This document shows, in pieces, positions 45,058-56,305 of a DNA stretch of 64,000 bases. Source of the stretch: Hymenoscyphus infarciens (taxonomy: Eukaryota; Ascomycota; Leotiomycetes; Helotiales; Helotiaceae); the NCBI GenBank assembly GCA_001414345.1, contig LLCB01000003.1:496001-560000 (forward strand), in the 5' to 3' direction. Made by a program: the position numbers and the translations under genes. A model generated the notes under the pieces. It saw only the letters and a program-made list of their open reading frames with translations. It was not told where the DNA came from and searched no databases. How positions within the stretch are numbered: position 1 is the stretch's first letter; every line of letters starts with the position of its first letter.

Positions 45058-47560
45058 ATGAGTTCACTTTCTAACTCGCTTATTCAAGGTGGCATCCTTT
45101 GGTTTCTTTCTTTTTTTTTGTTTTTTTTTTTTGTATTTAAATAGTCTTTTTAGCTGCCTAGAGGCGCTATGTAGACGCACTTATTTATAGGGTTTCTTCT
45201 AAAAGTAGCTTATATACTCCTTAAGAGTGCCTATTACTAGGCTTTATATCTATTATTCTAGGCTTCCTAGTAATAGCTTAGTATCTCCTTCTGTTCTCTC
45301 TGTTTCGATTCGAATTTAAAGTTTTAGTCGTTCTTATAGACGACTGAATTAGTCTTTATAATAGCCCTTATAAAGGCTTAGTTAGCTCTCCCTTATATAG
45401 GACTAATAACAATCGTCTTCTAGTATACTATCTTATATAGAACTATTCTCTAGTATATCTCTAACCTGAGTCTTCTAATTCTATCTTCTATTCTCTCTAC
45501 TCTACGGTTCTATACCTCTCGAGGGGTATTTCTACTACTTTATCTAAGAGCTGTTAAACGCGCTTCGAATATCTACGTATAATAATTATAAATAGTAGAG
45601 AATCTATCCTTTAGCTATAAAGACCTCTCTACGTTTATACTCCTATTCGTACTACCTAGACCTCTTCTAATTACTCTATTACCGTTGCTAGGAGTCTTTT
45701 ACCTCTTCTAGTAATCCTCTTAACTCGAATATAGTATATGTCAACTATATAGAATAACTACTATAGGTATTACCTCTAATCTTAGGTTAGTATATAGTCC
45801 TTACCTTCTTAGAGTTATATATAATTCTACAATATATCTAGAATAGAAGTCCTCTAGTATTAGCGAATATATAGAATTAACTTTAGAGGCTTTCTTAATC
45901 GGTTTATTCTAGTAGTCTATAGATACTGCTATTGAGTAAATAAGCTATATAGGTCTTTGTTGTCGATACTAGTATGTTATTATGGATATTATGATAGTAA
46001 CGTGGCTTCTTTGTAGAAGGTCGAGAGGCCTAAAACTCTAACGGTCGTAAAAAGGGGTATCGCTACGTCGTGTTTTGACTTAAACTTAGCTCTATAGATA
46101 GTCTTAGGGACGAGATAGGACTGCTAGAGGTTCGTAGGATGCACCGCGTACAGGTCTTGAGTCTTCGCATCCCCTCCTTTGGTTTCTCTAACATGTTTTG
46201 AGTCGAAAGGAGAGCCCACCAACAAGATTGCCAACCTCCACCAAACTACTACTTTCATAAGGATCCCTTCTTCGGTCTAGACTACGCATTTGGAACACAC
46301 TTCGACATCCCCTCATCTCAGTTGCTCAACACCAAGCCATCTATGGGATGACCTTCGCATCCAAATTCATACTCGACCAACAAATCAAAACTTGCGATCT
46401 TCAGAATTCTAAAGCTATAATTGGCGGAAATAATGATTGGGGTGTTGCTCCACTTCGGCTTCCTGGTATGGGATTGTTCTGTGGTGAGGGGATCATTACT
46501 TCTGATGGTGCTACGTGGGAGCATTCGAGGGCTCCTCTTAAGGGGCTGTTTCGTACTGGGAATATGTGCATCTCCCTACTTTGAAATCTGCTACGGACGA
46601 GATGTTTTCGAGAATATCTGATGAAGGAACGACTGTGGAGTTGCAGCCATTGTCTTACAAGTTGGTACGTTATCTTGTAGTTCGACCCGCAACTGGATGG
46701 TTACCGACGAACTTTGGTTTCTCCACACCGCGATCCAATTTCTTCTGGGTTTTAATTCCTTGTCAACCACAGGCTGAGAAAGTATGTATGGTGATGTAGG
46801 AAGCTTTATCAATGACTTCCACGATGCCATGTTCTTCTGCGGCTTGCGAATAATCCTGGGCCGTCTTCGATTTCTCATTCCCCGAAAGAAAATGGAAAAG
46901 ACCTTCAAGTCTTCACACGAGTTTCTGGCTTTCTATATTGCCAAGGCCTTCACTGAGATGAACATAGGTAGCAATGGCGGAAGTTTAGTACAAGGGTTGG
47001 TTCAACAAACCGACGATCGAGTTGATTTAGGTCAGAAACCAGACGCTGCAGAATCTGATGGCAGCTTCTGACACTATGTCGATTCTCTTGAGCAATACAC
47101 TCTTTCTACTTTCTCGTCATCCTAAATTATGGAAGGAACTTGGGCGAGAAATCATGGAGAAAATCCCTGAAGAACCTACAATTGAGTCGCTTAACTCACC
47201 TGGGCTTTTACGAAATGTACTATTCAAAGGTAAGTTTCTCAATCCTCATAAACTGTCATATGTAATGTTTACAAACATACTCCAGCACTCTGATTCTACC
47301 CCGTCTTCCCCCTCCTTGGTCGCATCTCTCTAGTCGACACTACCGTCCCAACAGGCGGTGGCTCTTCCGGCCACTCTCCAATCTTCATTCCCGCCGGAAC
47401 CGGCGCCGATGTATGTTTCTATGCTCTCTTCATATAGGAATCCATACTTGGTCCAATGTCAATGAAATTTTTCCCGAGTCGTTGGGAGACAAGTAACCCC
47501 GAGTCGTGTTTACCGAACAAATGAATGCTTCCAGGTATTTGGGACAATGCTAGACGAGAC
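45058..47560 (+). pseudogene. Cytochrome P450 (CYP52-like) pseudogene, split by an insertion
   Basis: Fragments in order match a microsomal fungal P450 of the CYP52/alkane-hydroxylase type. An N-terminal anchor piece lies at 45058-45107, cut by an inserted element, and resumes at about 46205 (RRAHQQDCQPPPNYYFHKDPFFGLD). Then CDLQNSKAIIGGNNDWGV and GEGIITSDGATWEHSRAPLKGLF (46360-46550), an FLHTAIQFLLGFNS block, an LGRLRFLIPRKKM block, and the I-helix MAASDTMSILLSNTLFLLSRHPKLWKELGREI (47056-47160). After an apparent intron (GTAAGT at about 47230 to CAG at 47285), FYPVFPLLGRISLVDTTVPTGGG is readable, but the ExxR arginine is a TGA at 47291-47293. Further stops and frame shifts occur, and no heme Cys loop can be found. 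Clearly non-functional. Confidence 0.85.
45095..46187 (-). mobile_element. Degraded poly-A retroelement insertion in the P450 gene
   Basis: The same 13 bp, TCCTTTGGTTTCT, stand at 45095-45107 and 46175-46187 and flank 1,067 bp that do not belong to the P450. Next to the left copy is a long T-rich tract (45108-45135), i.e. a poly-A tail read from the other strand. Target duplication of this length plus poly-A is typical of non-LTR (LINE or SINE) insertion, minus orientation. The body is A/T-leaning with no frame, so its family cannot be named. Confidence 0.75.
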
Positions 47561-47704
47561 AAGAGATGCCCCTTATCACGATTGAGTATAGTTCCTTGTA
47601 CCTTTTGGAATATATCTTGAAAACCTACCTTCATCTGGACTCGGAATATGAATTCCCATTTCATCAAGTAATCCTTCGTGATTCTCCAGGTATTAGTATC
47701 GGAT

Positions 47705-48229
47705 GTAATCGTTCGGCTCCACTTCTCACCCAATCCGCTTTCGCGTATTGGGTGAGGGAGGGCAATACGATAAAACCAGCAATACGACCACTTTTGTTTA
47801 CACCAAAATCGCCTTAACTAGCCTCTAATAACTCCCCACCTTTGCTACTAAAACTACTCTAATAGGTTCCTACTATTAATATATATCTTAAACTTATATT
47901 TAATCTTTAAAATATAATTCTATCTTCTATATTCTAGGCTTTGCTAAATTTTTCTAGAGATTTAGTAGTAGCTTTCTTAGAAGTTAGATTTAAGAACTAG
48001 ATAGATACTAGATTATTAAATCTTACTTTATATTTCTATTTATTAAGTTTAAAATAAGAGATCCTAATTAAAATTAGAATATAATAAAGCGTTGTTGTTT
48101 TATTATATAATTTTAAAAACAACGTATTTTGGTGTAAACTAAAAGTGGTCGTATTGCTGGTTTTATCGTATTGCCCTCCCTCACCCAATACGCGAAGCGG
48201 ATTGGGTGAGAGGTGGACCGAGCGATTAC
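47705..48229. mobile_element. 525-bp MITE with ~110-bp terminal inverted repeats
   Basis: The left end (47705-47815) and the right end (48120-48229) are inverted copies over about 110 bp with only a few differences: GTAATCG..TCGG.TCCAC, then CTCACCCAATCCGCTT.CGCG, TATTGGGTGAGGGAGGGC, AATACGATAAAACCAGCAAT and ACGACCACTTTT.GTTTAC. Within each arm, CACCCAAT and ATTGGGTG form a small hairpin of their own. The middle, about 47820-48120, is A/T-rich and has no frame. I cannot define a target-site duplication with certainty. It lies just downstream of the P450 remnant. Confidence 0.85.
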
Positions 48230-49560
48230 TTCGCTCAACAAGAATGGTCACAGTTTGAGGCTCAAATTCCGAGAAGAGATATCAGGTGGCACCAGCCAAA
48301 CAGCAGTACGTGCACCTCTTCAACTATCCGCTTTTGTACTTTGAGTTTCACAATTCCTACTTACTTACCCACCTCATCTGAGAGATTCCGGAAAATCGGT
48401 AATCTCCCGCTGCGCACACACCACCCAAAGATCCGCGATATCACTTGGCAATCTTCCCCTTTTCAACGGCAAGCTGGAGGGGAAATTGCCCAACTAAATT
48501 GTCCAAGACCCGCGGAGAATGCTCGAGAGAAAAAAATACATTTGAGCTTGGTACAGAACTACGACCGCACCAAGCCGGCATCTACACATCTACACTCGTC
48601 ATATGCTACTTCCAAGTAAGCTTGTACGAATACGAAGTACATTTCCTCAGAGCCAATCGCCACAAACGAATGCGAGTCAGAGTGAGATGCACGAATTAGG
48701 AGGCGAGCTTGTCACTGCAAGCTCTCTGAGTGGTACAAGTACGTAGCAGTATATGCAACTTAATCAGGCAGATCTCAACAACACCACACCACAAGAAGCC
48801 ACGAAGACAATCAGCTCGATTTGATTCACCAACGTTGCACAGCACAGCTTGCGTATGGAAATCGCCCCGCCTCATGCTGCTTTCTCGTGCTTTAATTCGC
48901 GGAAAGCACCGAGTCGAGTGCTCATGCAATGAAGTACTTACGTCATGGGTTTCCTCAGCCACTGAATTCACCACGAACTCACTGGAAGGACGTGCAGCAT
49001 GCGTATTCAGGTTAGCTTAGATAGTGGGGCTCACGGGTCGTGCTTGCCGTCGGGTGGGAGCAGTGCCAAGCCAAGTGCCAAGTGCCAAGTCTTCCATAAA
49101 TCCGGGGTCAAACTGGATCTCCTTCATCACCAACTTCCAGCTTGATTCCCATCTTGCAATCCTTCTTTTTAAGACCCAACAAAAATCCCGCCCAATCCTC
49201 ACACCTAGGAAATCAAAACCACATCAACCTCCAACAATAGCAGAAAAAAGGTCATCAAGTAAGTTATATCCCTCATTCTTTGTGCTTATTTTCGATTTTC
49301 GCGCCAATAACCGCCCGCGCTTGGGTCCGAACCAGTCAATGGCCAGACCAGCTCTGACTGGGATGGAGCCAGACAGCTCAGGGTTTCAACACACGCCTCT
49401 GGTGGAAGCTTACTCGAGTATTTGAATAACACATTTCCACTCAAGAGTTGTTTGCCCACATGTTTCCCAGATTATTCACTGCCTTTGTTTATCATTCCTT
49501 ATAAAATTACCTGCAGATCTAGAGACGATCTTGAACCATCGTAATTTCACACAACTGACT
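48230..49560. other. 1.3 kb without a supported gene
   Basis: Frames on both strands (48206-48619, 48696-48974, 49024-49425) overlap one another, begin in or near repeats and have no recognisable content. The segment 49020-49560 is likely the promoter of the next plus-strand gene. Confidence 0.45.
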
Positions 49561-50276
49561 ATGGTCTTCAGAACTTTCTCCCAATCACTTACTTCCAAGT
49601 CATCACTCCTCCTCAGCGACGAATTTGAAGCACCAAGACGACAAAGAAGTAACAGTACAACGAAACTAAAGAAAAATCTACGAAGCGGTTATACAACCAT
49701 CGGAGAGCACGAAGCATTCGACGGGGATCATTGCAATACGAAGGAGAACACAATCATCACCATGAACCAACACAACGTTCAAGAGCCTTCCCAAAGGCAG
49801 TTGACGAAAACTGGCTTCCCTGAACCATTCTGCGGAGGTAATTCGAGCAACACCACCAAAGGGTCTGGGAATGAAGGCTGATGATATTTGCAGATCGAAA
49901 TACAACCCGACCTCATCCACAAGCGATAATAGGAGCGAATGCGGTCATAACAGCAGAAAATATCCCGAAGGTACGAAATACTCGCCACGCTTCCTTCTGG
50001 AGACACAAGGGAAGATCTTCCAAGCACGGAAAGATTCTAGAGTCCGACTACAACATATCGTGTGATGATGACATTGCGGAGGAAACCACCAGTATGGAAA
50101 ACGAGGCCGAACAGAAGAAGAGAGATAGCGGCGTACACGTCGACAGTATGGATAGCAGCAGTCGGGGCTCCTTGGCCAAAAGTGATCAAAGCATACGAAG
50201 TGGATCGGGCAGCTCTCAAGACTCGACGAAAAGCAGCAGCCGGAAGGAGAGAATCATGAATAAATTCAGGTTCTAG
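49561..50276 (+). CDS. Unrecognised Ser/Lys-rich protein
   Basis: Two exons, 49561-49837 and 49894-50276 (56-bp intron, phase 1), give 219 residues. Reading through the intron reaches a stop, and only the phase-1 splice keeps the second exon open to its end. The N-terminus (MVFRTFSQSLTSKSSLLLSDEF) is amphipathic. The chain is polar throughout, with an IPKVRNTRHASFWRHKGRSSKHGKIL block near the middle that looks conserved, and an acidic-then-Ser-rich tail (SSRGSLAKSDQSIRSGSGSS) ending KERIMNKFRF. No domain, transmembrane segment or signal peptide is obvious. Probably a small disordered fungal protein; function unknown. Confidence 0.65.
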
Positions 50277-50527
50277 GGGACTTGCAACACTCAACGACTA
50301 ATGACGGTTACTTGGTTTTTCTGGGAAGATTGGAATATTTTTAGCATGGAGTTCCGGGATGTTTCTGGCAGTTTGGCACGGCCGGCCGGCACTTTAAAAT
50401 GGTGGGGGGGAACTCAAGGGCATACTGCTCTTTCGGATTTTTAGTATTAATGAGATACATTCTCTGAAGCTGTCGTAAGAATGTTGCTTGTTGTGTGATC
50501 TTGCCATCAATCGTGAATCCACCAAAC

Positions 50528-50992
50528 CTAACTCCCTCGATATGTTGTGAAACTGTACGGACCGAGTAACAGCGGAACATGGTAGTGCTGTCCTTCCTTG
50601 ACGAGAAACGTCAAGTCCACCTTTGGAAAGAATGTATTCGTATAACCATAATAACCCCCCGTATCGAATTCCAGAGACCATATGCTCGATCCAGCCGGAC
50701 AGGATGCCATCTCGGGGCCCTCGTTCTCGTCTCCCTCTTTTCTGGCATATTTCTTGATCATGAACTCCAAGGTGCTGCGTACACCACCGTGACATTGAAC
50801 CGTATCTTTCAGAGCCGCATCGCCATTTCTAACACTCCAGTTTGCAATTCGACCATCGCCATTGGTGGTTCCTTCAAAGACGCTGTTGGAGGTGGGGTTG
50901 AACAGTTTGACTTTGATGTGAGGGGCTGGCCGGCCGATGGTCGTATCGAGGACGTGGCAGGTAATGGGGTCTTTGGGTGGCGCCTCTGCCAT
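50528..50992 (-). CDS. 5-Hydroxyisourate hydrolase (transthyretin-like)
   Basis: A single exon; the ATG at 50992 gives 154 residues (MAEAPPKDPITCHVL...). The same frame extends to an ATG at 51154, adding 54 residues not typical of the family, so I prefer the inner start. Signature elements are the N-terminal CHVLDTTIGRPAPHIKVKLF (catalytic His), the conserved Arg in the GRIANW segment, the FFPKVDLTFLV strand and HYHVPLLLGPYSFTTYRGS at the C-terminus with the diagnostic YRGS end. It converts 5-hydroxyisourate from urate oxidase into OHCU in purine degradation. An insertion between the two halves (MIKKYARKEGDENEGPEMASC) makes it somewhat longer than bacterial forms. The YRGS end blocks any classical PTS1 signal. 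Confidence 0.93.
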   Translation of the reverse strand: MAEAPPKDPITCHVLDTTIGRPAPHIKVKLFNPTSNSVFEGTTNGDGRIANWSVRNGDAALKDTVQCHGGVRSTLEFMIKKYARKEGDENEGPEMASCPAGSSIWSLEFDTGGYYGYTNTFFPKVDLTFLVKEGQHYHVPLLLGPYSFTTYRGS

Positions 50993-51639
50993 CGTGAGGT
51001 ATTTGTATGGAGCTCGATGGGTGGCGGGGAAGGAGTTGTATCGATTTGCTTTTGCTGGAGTGCGGGGCAATGAATCGAAGATGCTGATGTTCTTGTGCCC
51101 AAAATTGGAGATAGTTGGACAATGGGGTAGTTGGATGGGAGCAGTGAGATTCATTCGGGTCGGGAAGAGTTTTGGGGCTCGTCGTTATGTTTATGTCGTT
51201 GCGATAATATGTGGTGGAGAAAAAGAAAGCAAATGATAAGAGACCGGGAGACGGGAGGGGACGGGAGGGGAAGAGGGTGGTAGCCTCGTCGCGATTCGGA
51301 GCTCGCCGCTGTCAGCCTTGTGGGGACGTGCACTCTTTCTCTCCTCAAAATGGTAACTAGTTTTAACATCCTTCTATGGAAATAGTGGTTTATTAATTCA
51401 CTAAATGCTCATAAAAGTCTCTTTCTAAATTTTTAAGCCGATTTCACCCCTGATTAGGTTCTTCCTGTCTTCCAAATAAGGAAAGTTCATTCACCCAATC
51501 AGGAGCCAAGCGAGCATCGCAACTTGGAAAGCCGACGAAGCAACCAGAAACTACCTACTTGTAGAACTCCCCCAAGAGTACAAGAACCAGTTTTCACCGC
51601 CCTCCATACACCCACAATCCCCTCAAACCACCTTCCAAA
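50993..51639. other. Divergent promoter, HIU hydrolase / Get3
   Basis: This 647-bp spacer lies between head-to-head genes. It includes the possible N-terminal extension of the hydrolase (50993-51154). A G-rich GGGAGGGGACGGGAGGGG tract occurs near 51252-51270. No clear motif. Confidence 0.5.
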
Positions 51640-52717
51640 ATGTCTGCCGCCGTAGTAAGCGCCGACGACGAACTTGAACCCACTCTCCAATCCATCCTCG
51701 ACCAGAAATCGCTGAGATGGATATTCGTAGGAGGCAAAGGAGGAGTAGGAAAGACAACAACCTCTTGTTCCCTTGCAATCCAGCTTGCCAGAGTCCGCCG
51801 CTCAGTTCTTCTTATTTCCACCGATCCCGCACATAACCTTTCAGATGCCTTCTCCCAGAAATTCGGCAAAGAGGCAAGACTCGTGGAGGGGTACACAAAT
51901 TTGAGCGCTATGGAAATCGATCCCAACGGCAGTATTCAAGACCTCATCGGCCAAGCAGAGGAAGGAGAAGGACCTGCTGCAGCTGCGGGCGGTATGATGC
52001 AAGATTTGGCTTATGCGGTATGTCTCATCAAAAATCAGAGAGCTCAGAAAGGATACAACTAATTCAAGATCATAGATTCCCGGTATCGATGAAGCCATGT
52101 CCTTTGCAGAAGTTCTCAAACAAGTCAAATCCCTATCATACGAGACCATTATATTCGATACAGCTCCTACCGGTCATACTCTCCGCTTCCTTCAATTCCC
52201 CACCGTTCTCGAGAAGGCCTTGGCCAAGATCTCCGCTCTCTCCTCACAGTTCGGTCCTATGTTAAACGGAATACTCGGTGCCAATGGCGGTCTACCAAAC
52301 GGACAAAGCTTACCAGAAATGATGGAGAAATTAGAGGGCCTACGAGAAACCATCAGCGAGGTCAACGGACAATTCAAGGACGAGAACCTCACCACATTCG
52401 TCTGTGTCTGCATACCCGAATTCTTATCACTGTATGAGACAGAGCGTATGATCCAAGAGCTCGCAAATTATCACATCGACACGCATTGTATTGTTGTCAA
52501 TCAACTGTTGTTCCCCAAGGCGGGCAGCGAGTGTGATCAATGCAATGCTCGACGGAAAATGCAGAAGAAGTACCTGGGCCAGATTGCTGAATTGTACGAT
52601 GATTTCAATGTGGTTAAGATGCCATTGTTGGTTGAGGAGGTTCGTGGAAAGGATAAATTGGAGAGTTTTAGTGAGATGCTGATCAAGCCTTATGTCCCAC
52701 CTGCGGGAGGTCTGTAA
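51640..52717 (+). CDS. GET3: ATPase Get3 (tail-anchored protein insertion)
   Basis: Two exons, 51640-52017 and 52076-52717 (58-bp intron, phase 0), encode 339 residues. Seen in order: deviant Walker [13 protein letters not shown] (29-40), switch [13 protein letters not shown] (60-71), [10 protein letters not shown] after the splice, switch [18 protein letters not shown], a Met-rich client-binding segment ([19 protein letters not shown]), [19 protein letters not shown], and the dimer zinc motif CDQC in [18 protein letters not shown]. The conserved end is [10 protein letters not shown]. Family role: homodimeric cytosolic ATPase that carries tail-anchored membrane proteins from the Get4/Get5 complex to the Get1/Get2 receptor at the ER. 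Every catalytic element is intact and the length is normal. Confidence 0.97.
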
Positions 52718-53292
52718 ACAGTAATTAGAGTCAAATGAGGGAACATTACACCAGAACTTCGTAGGAATCTCAATTGTTTCCCCAGGTATTTCAATATTCA
52801 TCACTCGCTCCTGCTTTTGCTTTAAAGAGTTGGGTTTTTTATGCTTGGTTGTCGAGGCTTGGTGAGGCTTTTCTTGACCTTCGCTCTCGCAATCCAGCCG
52901 TTGATATTGCGACGTGGCAACAGTTGAATTACCCAACCACTCTACTGGAATAAAAGGCAGGGCACAAATTACTTCCTTCTGCAAAAAAGTACTAGCTTGT
53001 ACTACGCCAGGGTCCCAGTGGTATAAGCGAGCTGCAAAGGAGGGGCGCCTCCTGCATCGCCACGTCGAACCACGTTGAACAGCCCGCCTGGATAGGCTGC
53101 AACGAACTTCCTACATATCCAACAACCAACCAACACCGACTACGATACCAATATCTGCATCTAAATTTAACAAATAGGACAGTCCCAGAGTTGAAGCCAG
53201 AATCAAAACCGTTATTTAAGAAAGGGTTTCGCCCCACATCAGTAATCGCCGCGCAAAGAATATCACAAGTAACGAAAGTGAATAGTCACAAA
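52718..53292. other. Intergenic
   Basis: This 575-bp spacer leads to the next plus-strand gene, whose frame is open further upstream but only from a TTG codon at 53191. Minus-strand frames here are antisense extensions of Get3. Nothing else visible. Confidence 0.5.
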
Positions 53293-56040
53293 ATGGACAC
53301 CCAAAACTCGTCCTTCAATCGTCTCCCCTACGAATTGCGTTCGAAAATATGGTTGCTGGCTCTTCCCATCGACCGCAAAGTCACATATCCCTATCCCACA
53401 CCGACTTCAAAAAATGAAAATCCAGTCCTCCTCTTCATCAACCAGGAATCCCGTCAGCTTGCCCAAAAATACTACACCATCCGATCTCCCAACTCCCTGT
53501 CGCAAAATGGAATCCAATACGTAAATTGGAAAAACGATATCTTTGAGTTCCCGATGGATTTCGAACCGGTATATCCCACAATGTTTCCCCATCATCGTGC
53601 TCGCTGGATCTTTCACTTCGCAACAGGGAGCGTGGAAGACATGATTCCCGAGGAAATGGGCAAGATGGAGCGGGTGATCATTGATCGGACCGACCCAAAA
53701 TACACGACCAAGGATCCTTGGGGGTGCAAGGAGATCAAGATCCTGACTGCTCTCGGTGCTGTGAATTTGAAAGAGGTCATTGTCAAAGCGCATATTGGAT
53801 ATCGACATCTTATGGAAAGAGAGAATGCGGGGGTATCTTTGTCGCTTGGGGCGGGCGATGATGTGAGTGAGGAGATGAAGCAAGTTCGCGACGGGTTGGC
53901 TGGATGGTTGTTGGGGTCGTCGTTTAGGAGGGAACTCAATGGAAAGGGGCTAGTTGACTGGCAAAGTCCGAAGGTGATTTTGCGACGGTGTGAGGTTGGT
54001 TGTGTGTCTTGTGGAAGTCGTGTGAGGTATTACAAGGCGAGGAAGAGCACTAGGGACCATCGACGGAAAGTTGTGAAGGAGAGGGTCGCGCGGAAAAGAG
54101 AGGAGTTTGGGGAAGGAGGTGGGAAAGGGGGAGATGCGAGGGAAAATGCCTCTGGTTAGTGAGTCTCCTCTAGCTCCCTTCACACAGTTTGTGAACAAGT
54201 TTCCAGGCACTTCAAACTGTGGTGTTTCGACGGGCTCTGAGACAAAAAATCCAATTCCAGCGACAACATTCACACTCTTCCCAAAACTAGCCGCCGAGCT
54301 TCGGGAAAAAATATGGCTGTTTGCACTCCCACCTCGGACCATCCTTTACAGCCGAAAGAACTGCGCTCGCTATCTTCTCGGAAAACATGCATCCCACGTA
54401 CAAAACTCAGAGGAATTACGGAATCCCACACTTCTCTTCGTAAACCGAGAATCACGATACCTCACTCTAAAACACTATTCTCCACGTCCGTCCGAACGAG
54501 ACAATGGCCAATACGCCGGGAGAATTCAATATCTGGATTACGAAACCGACACATTCGATTTCAGCGATAATCATTCGGTGGATAATTCGTCCATGGGGTA
54601 TTGGGCCGAGGAAATAGAAACGAATCCATGGATAGGGCATGAGTTGGCGCGAATCGAGAGACTGCAAATTGTCTTCAAACGGGGACAATACCGGGGCGCG
54701 GATTTTAGACTGAATCTTGATGTCAAGCTCCATAGGGGGGTACGTCACTTTAAAGAGCTGGTCCTTGTGATTCATTCCGGGGCTAGATTCCAGGTTGTTG
54801 GTGGGAGAGATGGGATAAAGGTTGGTCTTGAAAGTCTAGCAGGCAAGCGGTTAGATAAGTCGATTGAAACGGAGATGCAATTGTTAGAGGCAGAGTTTCT
54901 GGATTTCAAGACCAAGAACCATAACGAGGGCGTGCAGCGCTGGAAGGATGCCAAATTGAGTTTCAAGCGTTGTCGGGACTGCCTTGATTGTAAGAAGGTC
55001 GGGGAAGGATATCTGGCTCAGAGGCACAACAGGTGGAAGAGAAGAGAAGAAGCAAAGAAAAGAGTATCTTGGAAGAAAAGGGAACTTTCGAGAAATAGTA
55101 GGTGGAACTGTGGTTAGCCTTTGCTTGCACTGCAATCTTAATAAACAATTGAAAACTCAATTTGTTCTCTCCAATAGGTGCTGTGCCTGATGGCTTACCA
55201 GGTGTCGAGAACGCAATTCCTGATTCGAAATTTACACGCTTCCCAGATTTACCACCAGAGTTGAGGGTGCTTATATTTCATCACGCACTCCCACCTCCGC
55301 AATACCTCAGATTAGAATCAGTTTGCGTAGAAACACCTTTCAATACCAACCCCAAGCCGCCGGTCACCCTGTATATCAACCGGCAGTCTCGTGATATCAC
55401 CTTGAAGTACTTCAGGCGAGTAGGTGGTCGTCGGGGCAATGATAGGCTATTTGTCCATGTCGATTTCCAAAACAACCCGTTTGACCTAACCGACATCATG
55501 GGTCTAAGGAACACTTTGCGTTCACTGCCCGATCGAAACCTGGAGCGAATAAAGAGAGTCGTGTACACCGTTGAAGATTTTATGTACATCTCAGAGCGGT
55601 ATCAGCCTATACCAAGATGTGTGCCCTGGGAAAGATCAGAAGCTTTGGATCCACGTTTTCAAGGAGTATTAGTGAGAACGGTGACTATCGACATTCCATT
55701 CGTGGAGGAAGCAATAATAGGGAGACACGGTGCTTGGTTTCGAGTAAAAGGGAGGGAGAAAGAGATCGGGTCTGAAGTGGTACCATGTTCTCCGCCTCCT
55801 TTAACAGAGGAATTGAGAAGCTACGCGGAAGAGTTCCAAAATCAATTCGAAAAACTGGGCCAAAAGGAACGGGCCAGGATCAAGGAATGGAAAATCAAGT
55901 TGATAGTCAGGCGCTGTGAATATTGTTGTATGCGCCAGAAGTTCTCTCGGGATTTTCTAGCGCAAAGGAACTCGAGACTGAGGCGGAGAAATGAAGCTAA
56001 AGCGAGGGTAGCGAGGAAGAGAGAAGCGATAGATTTGTAA
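53293..56040 (+). CDS. Triple 2EXR protein, three tandem units in one gene
   Basis: Three exons, 53293-54154, 54207-55112 and 55178-56040, make one frame of 876 residues; both introns (52 and 65 bp) begin GTTAG and interrupt in phase 1. Each exon carries one 2EXR unit: FNRLPYELRSKIWLLAL / LLFINQESRQLAQKYY; FTLFPKLAAELREKIWLFAL / LLFVNRESRYLTLKHY; FTRFPDLPPELRVLIFHHAL / TLYINRQSRDITLKYF. Each also ends with a Cys patch and a basic tail (CEVGCVSC...RVARKREEFG; CRDCLDC...RVSWKKRELS; CEYCC...RVARKREAID). Exon 3 has no ATG before residue 113 of its own frame, and exon 1's stop lies inside intron 1, so separate genes are unlikely. Function unknown. Three separate genes remain possible if the introns are not used. 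Confidence 0.75.
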
Positions 56041-56305
56041 AGAAGAACAAGTCCACCATGGTCGAGTGGCGTTGGCACTACAAGTATGCTACTTTTATCA
56101 AACACTCTGCAAAACTCGATGACCTAGCTCGCGATTTAAAGTAGATATCTCTGGGAACTAAATATGCATTTTGCAAAAATCGAAGAAGTGGACCTTTAGG
56201 ACAAGGGAAAGTGAAGGAGGATTGACACAAGAACAACGGTGGGACGAGCGAGTAGCCAGATAGCATGATGACTGCAATAGAGGCAAGATTGAAATGTTTT
56301 GATTA

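Noticed and set aside
50993..51154. 54-residue N-terminal extension of HIU hydrolase
   Set aside because: A real ATG exists at 51154 but the added sequence is atypical of the family; kept as an alternative.
52427..52984. Minus-strand frame opposite the 3' end of Get3
   Set aside because: Mostly complementary to the Get3 exon and unlike any protein family.
54134..55117. Independent second 2EXR gene starting inside the first
   Set aside because: It would overlap the upstream gene by 26 bases; splicing at GTTAG donors joins the frames better.
55162..56040. Independent third 2EXR gene
   Set aside because: No ATG before the domain; needs the upstream exon for a start.
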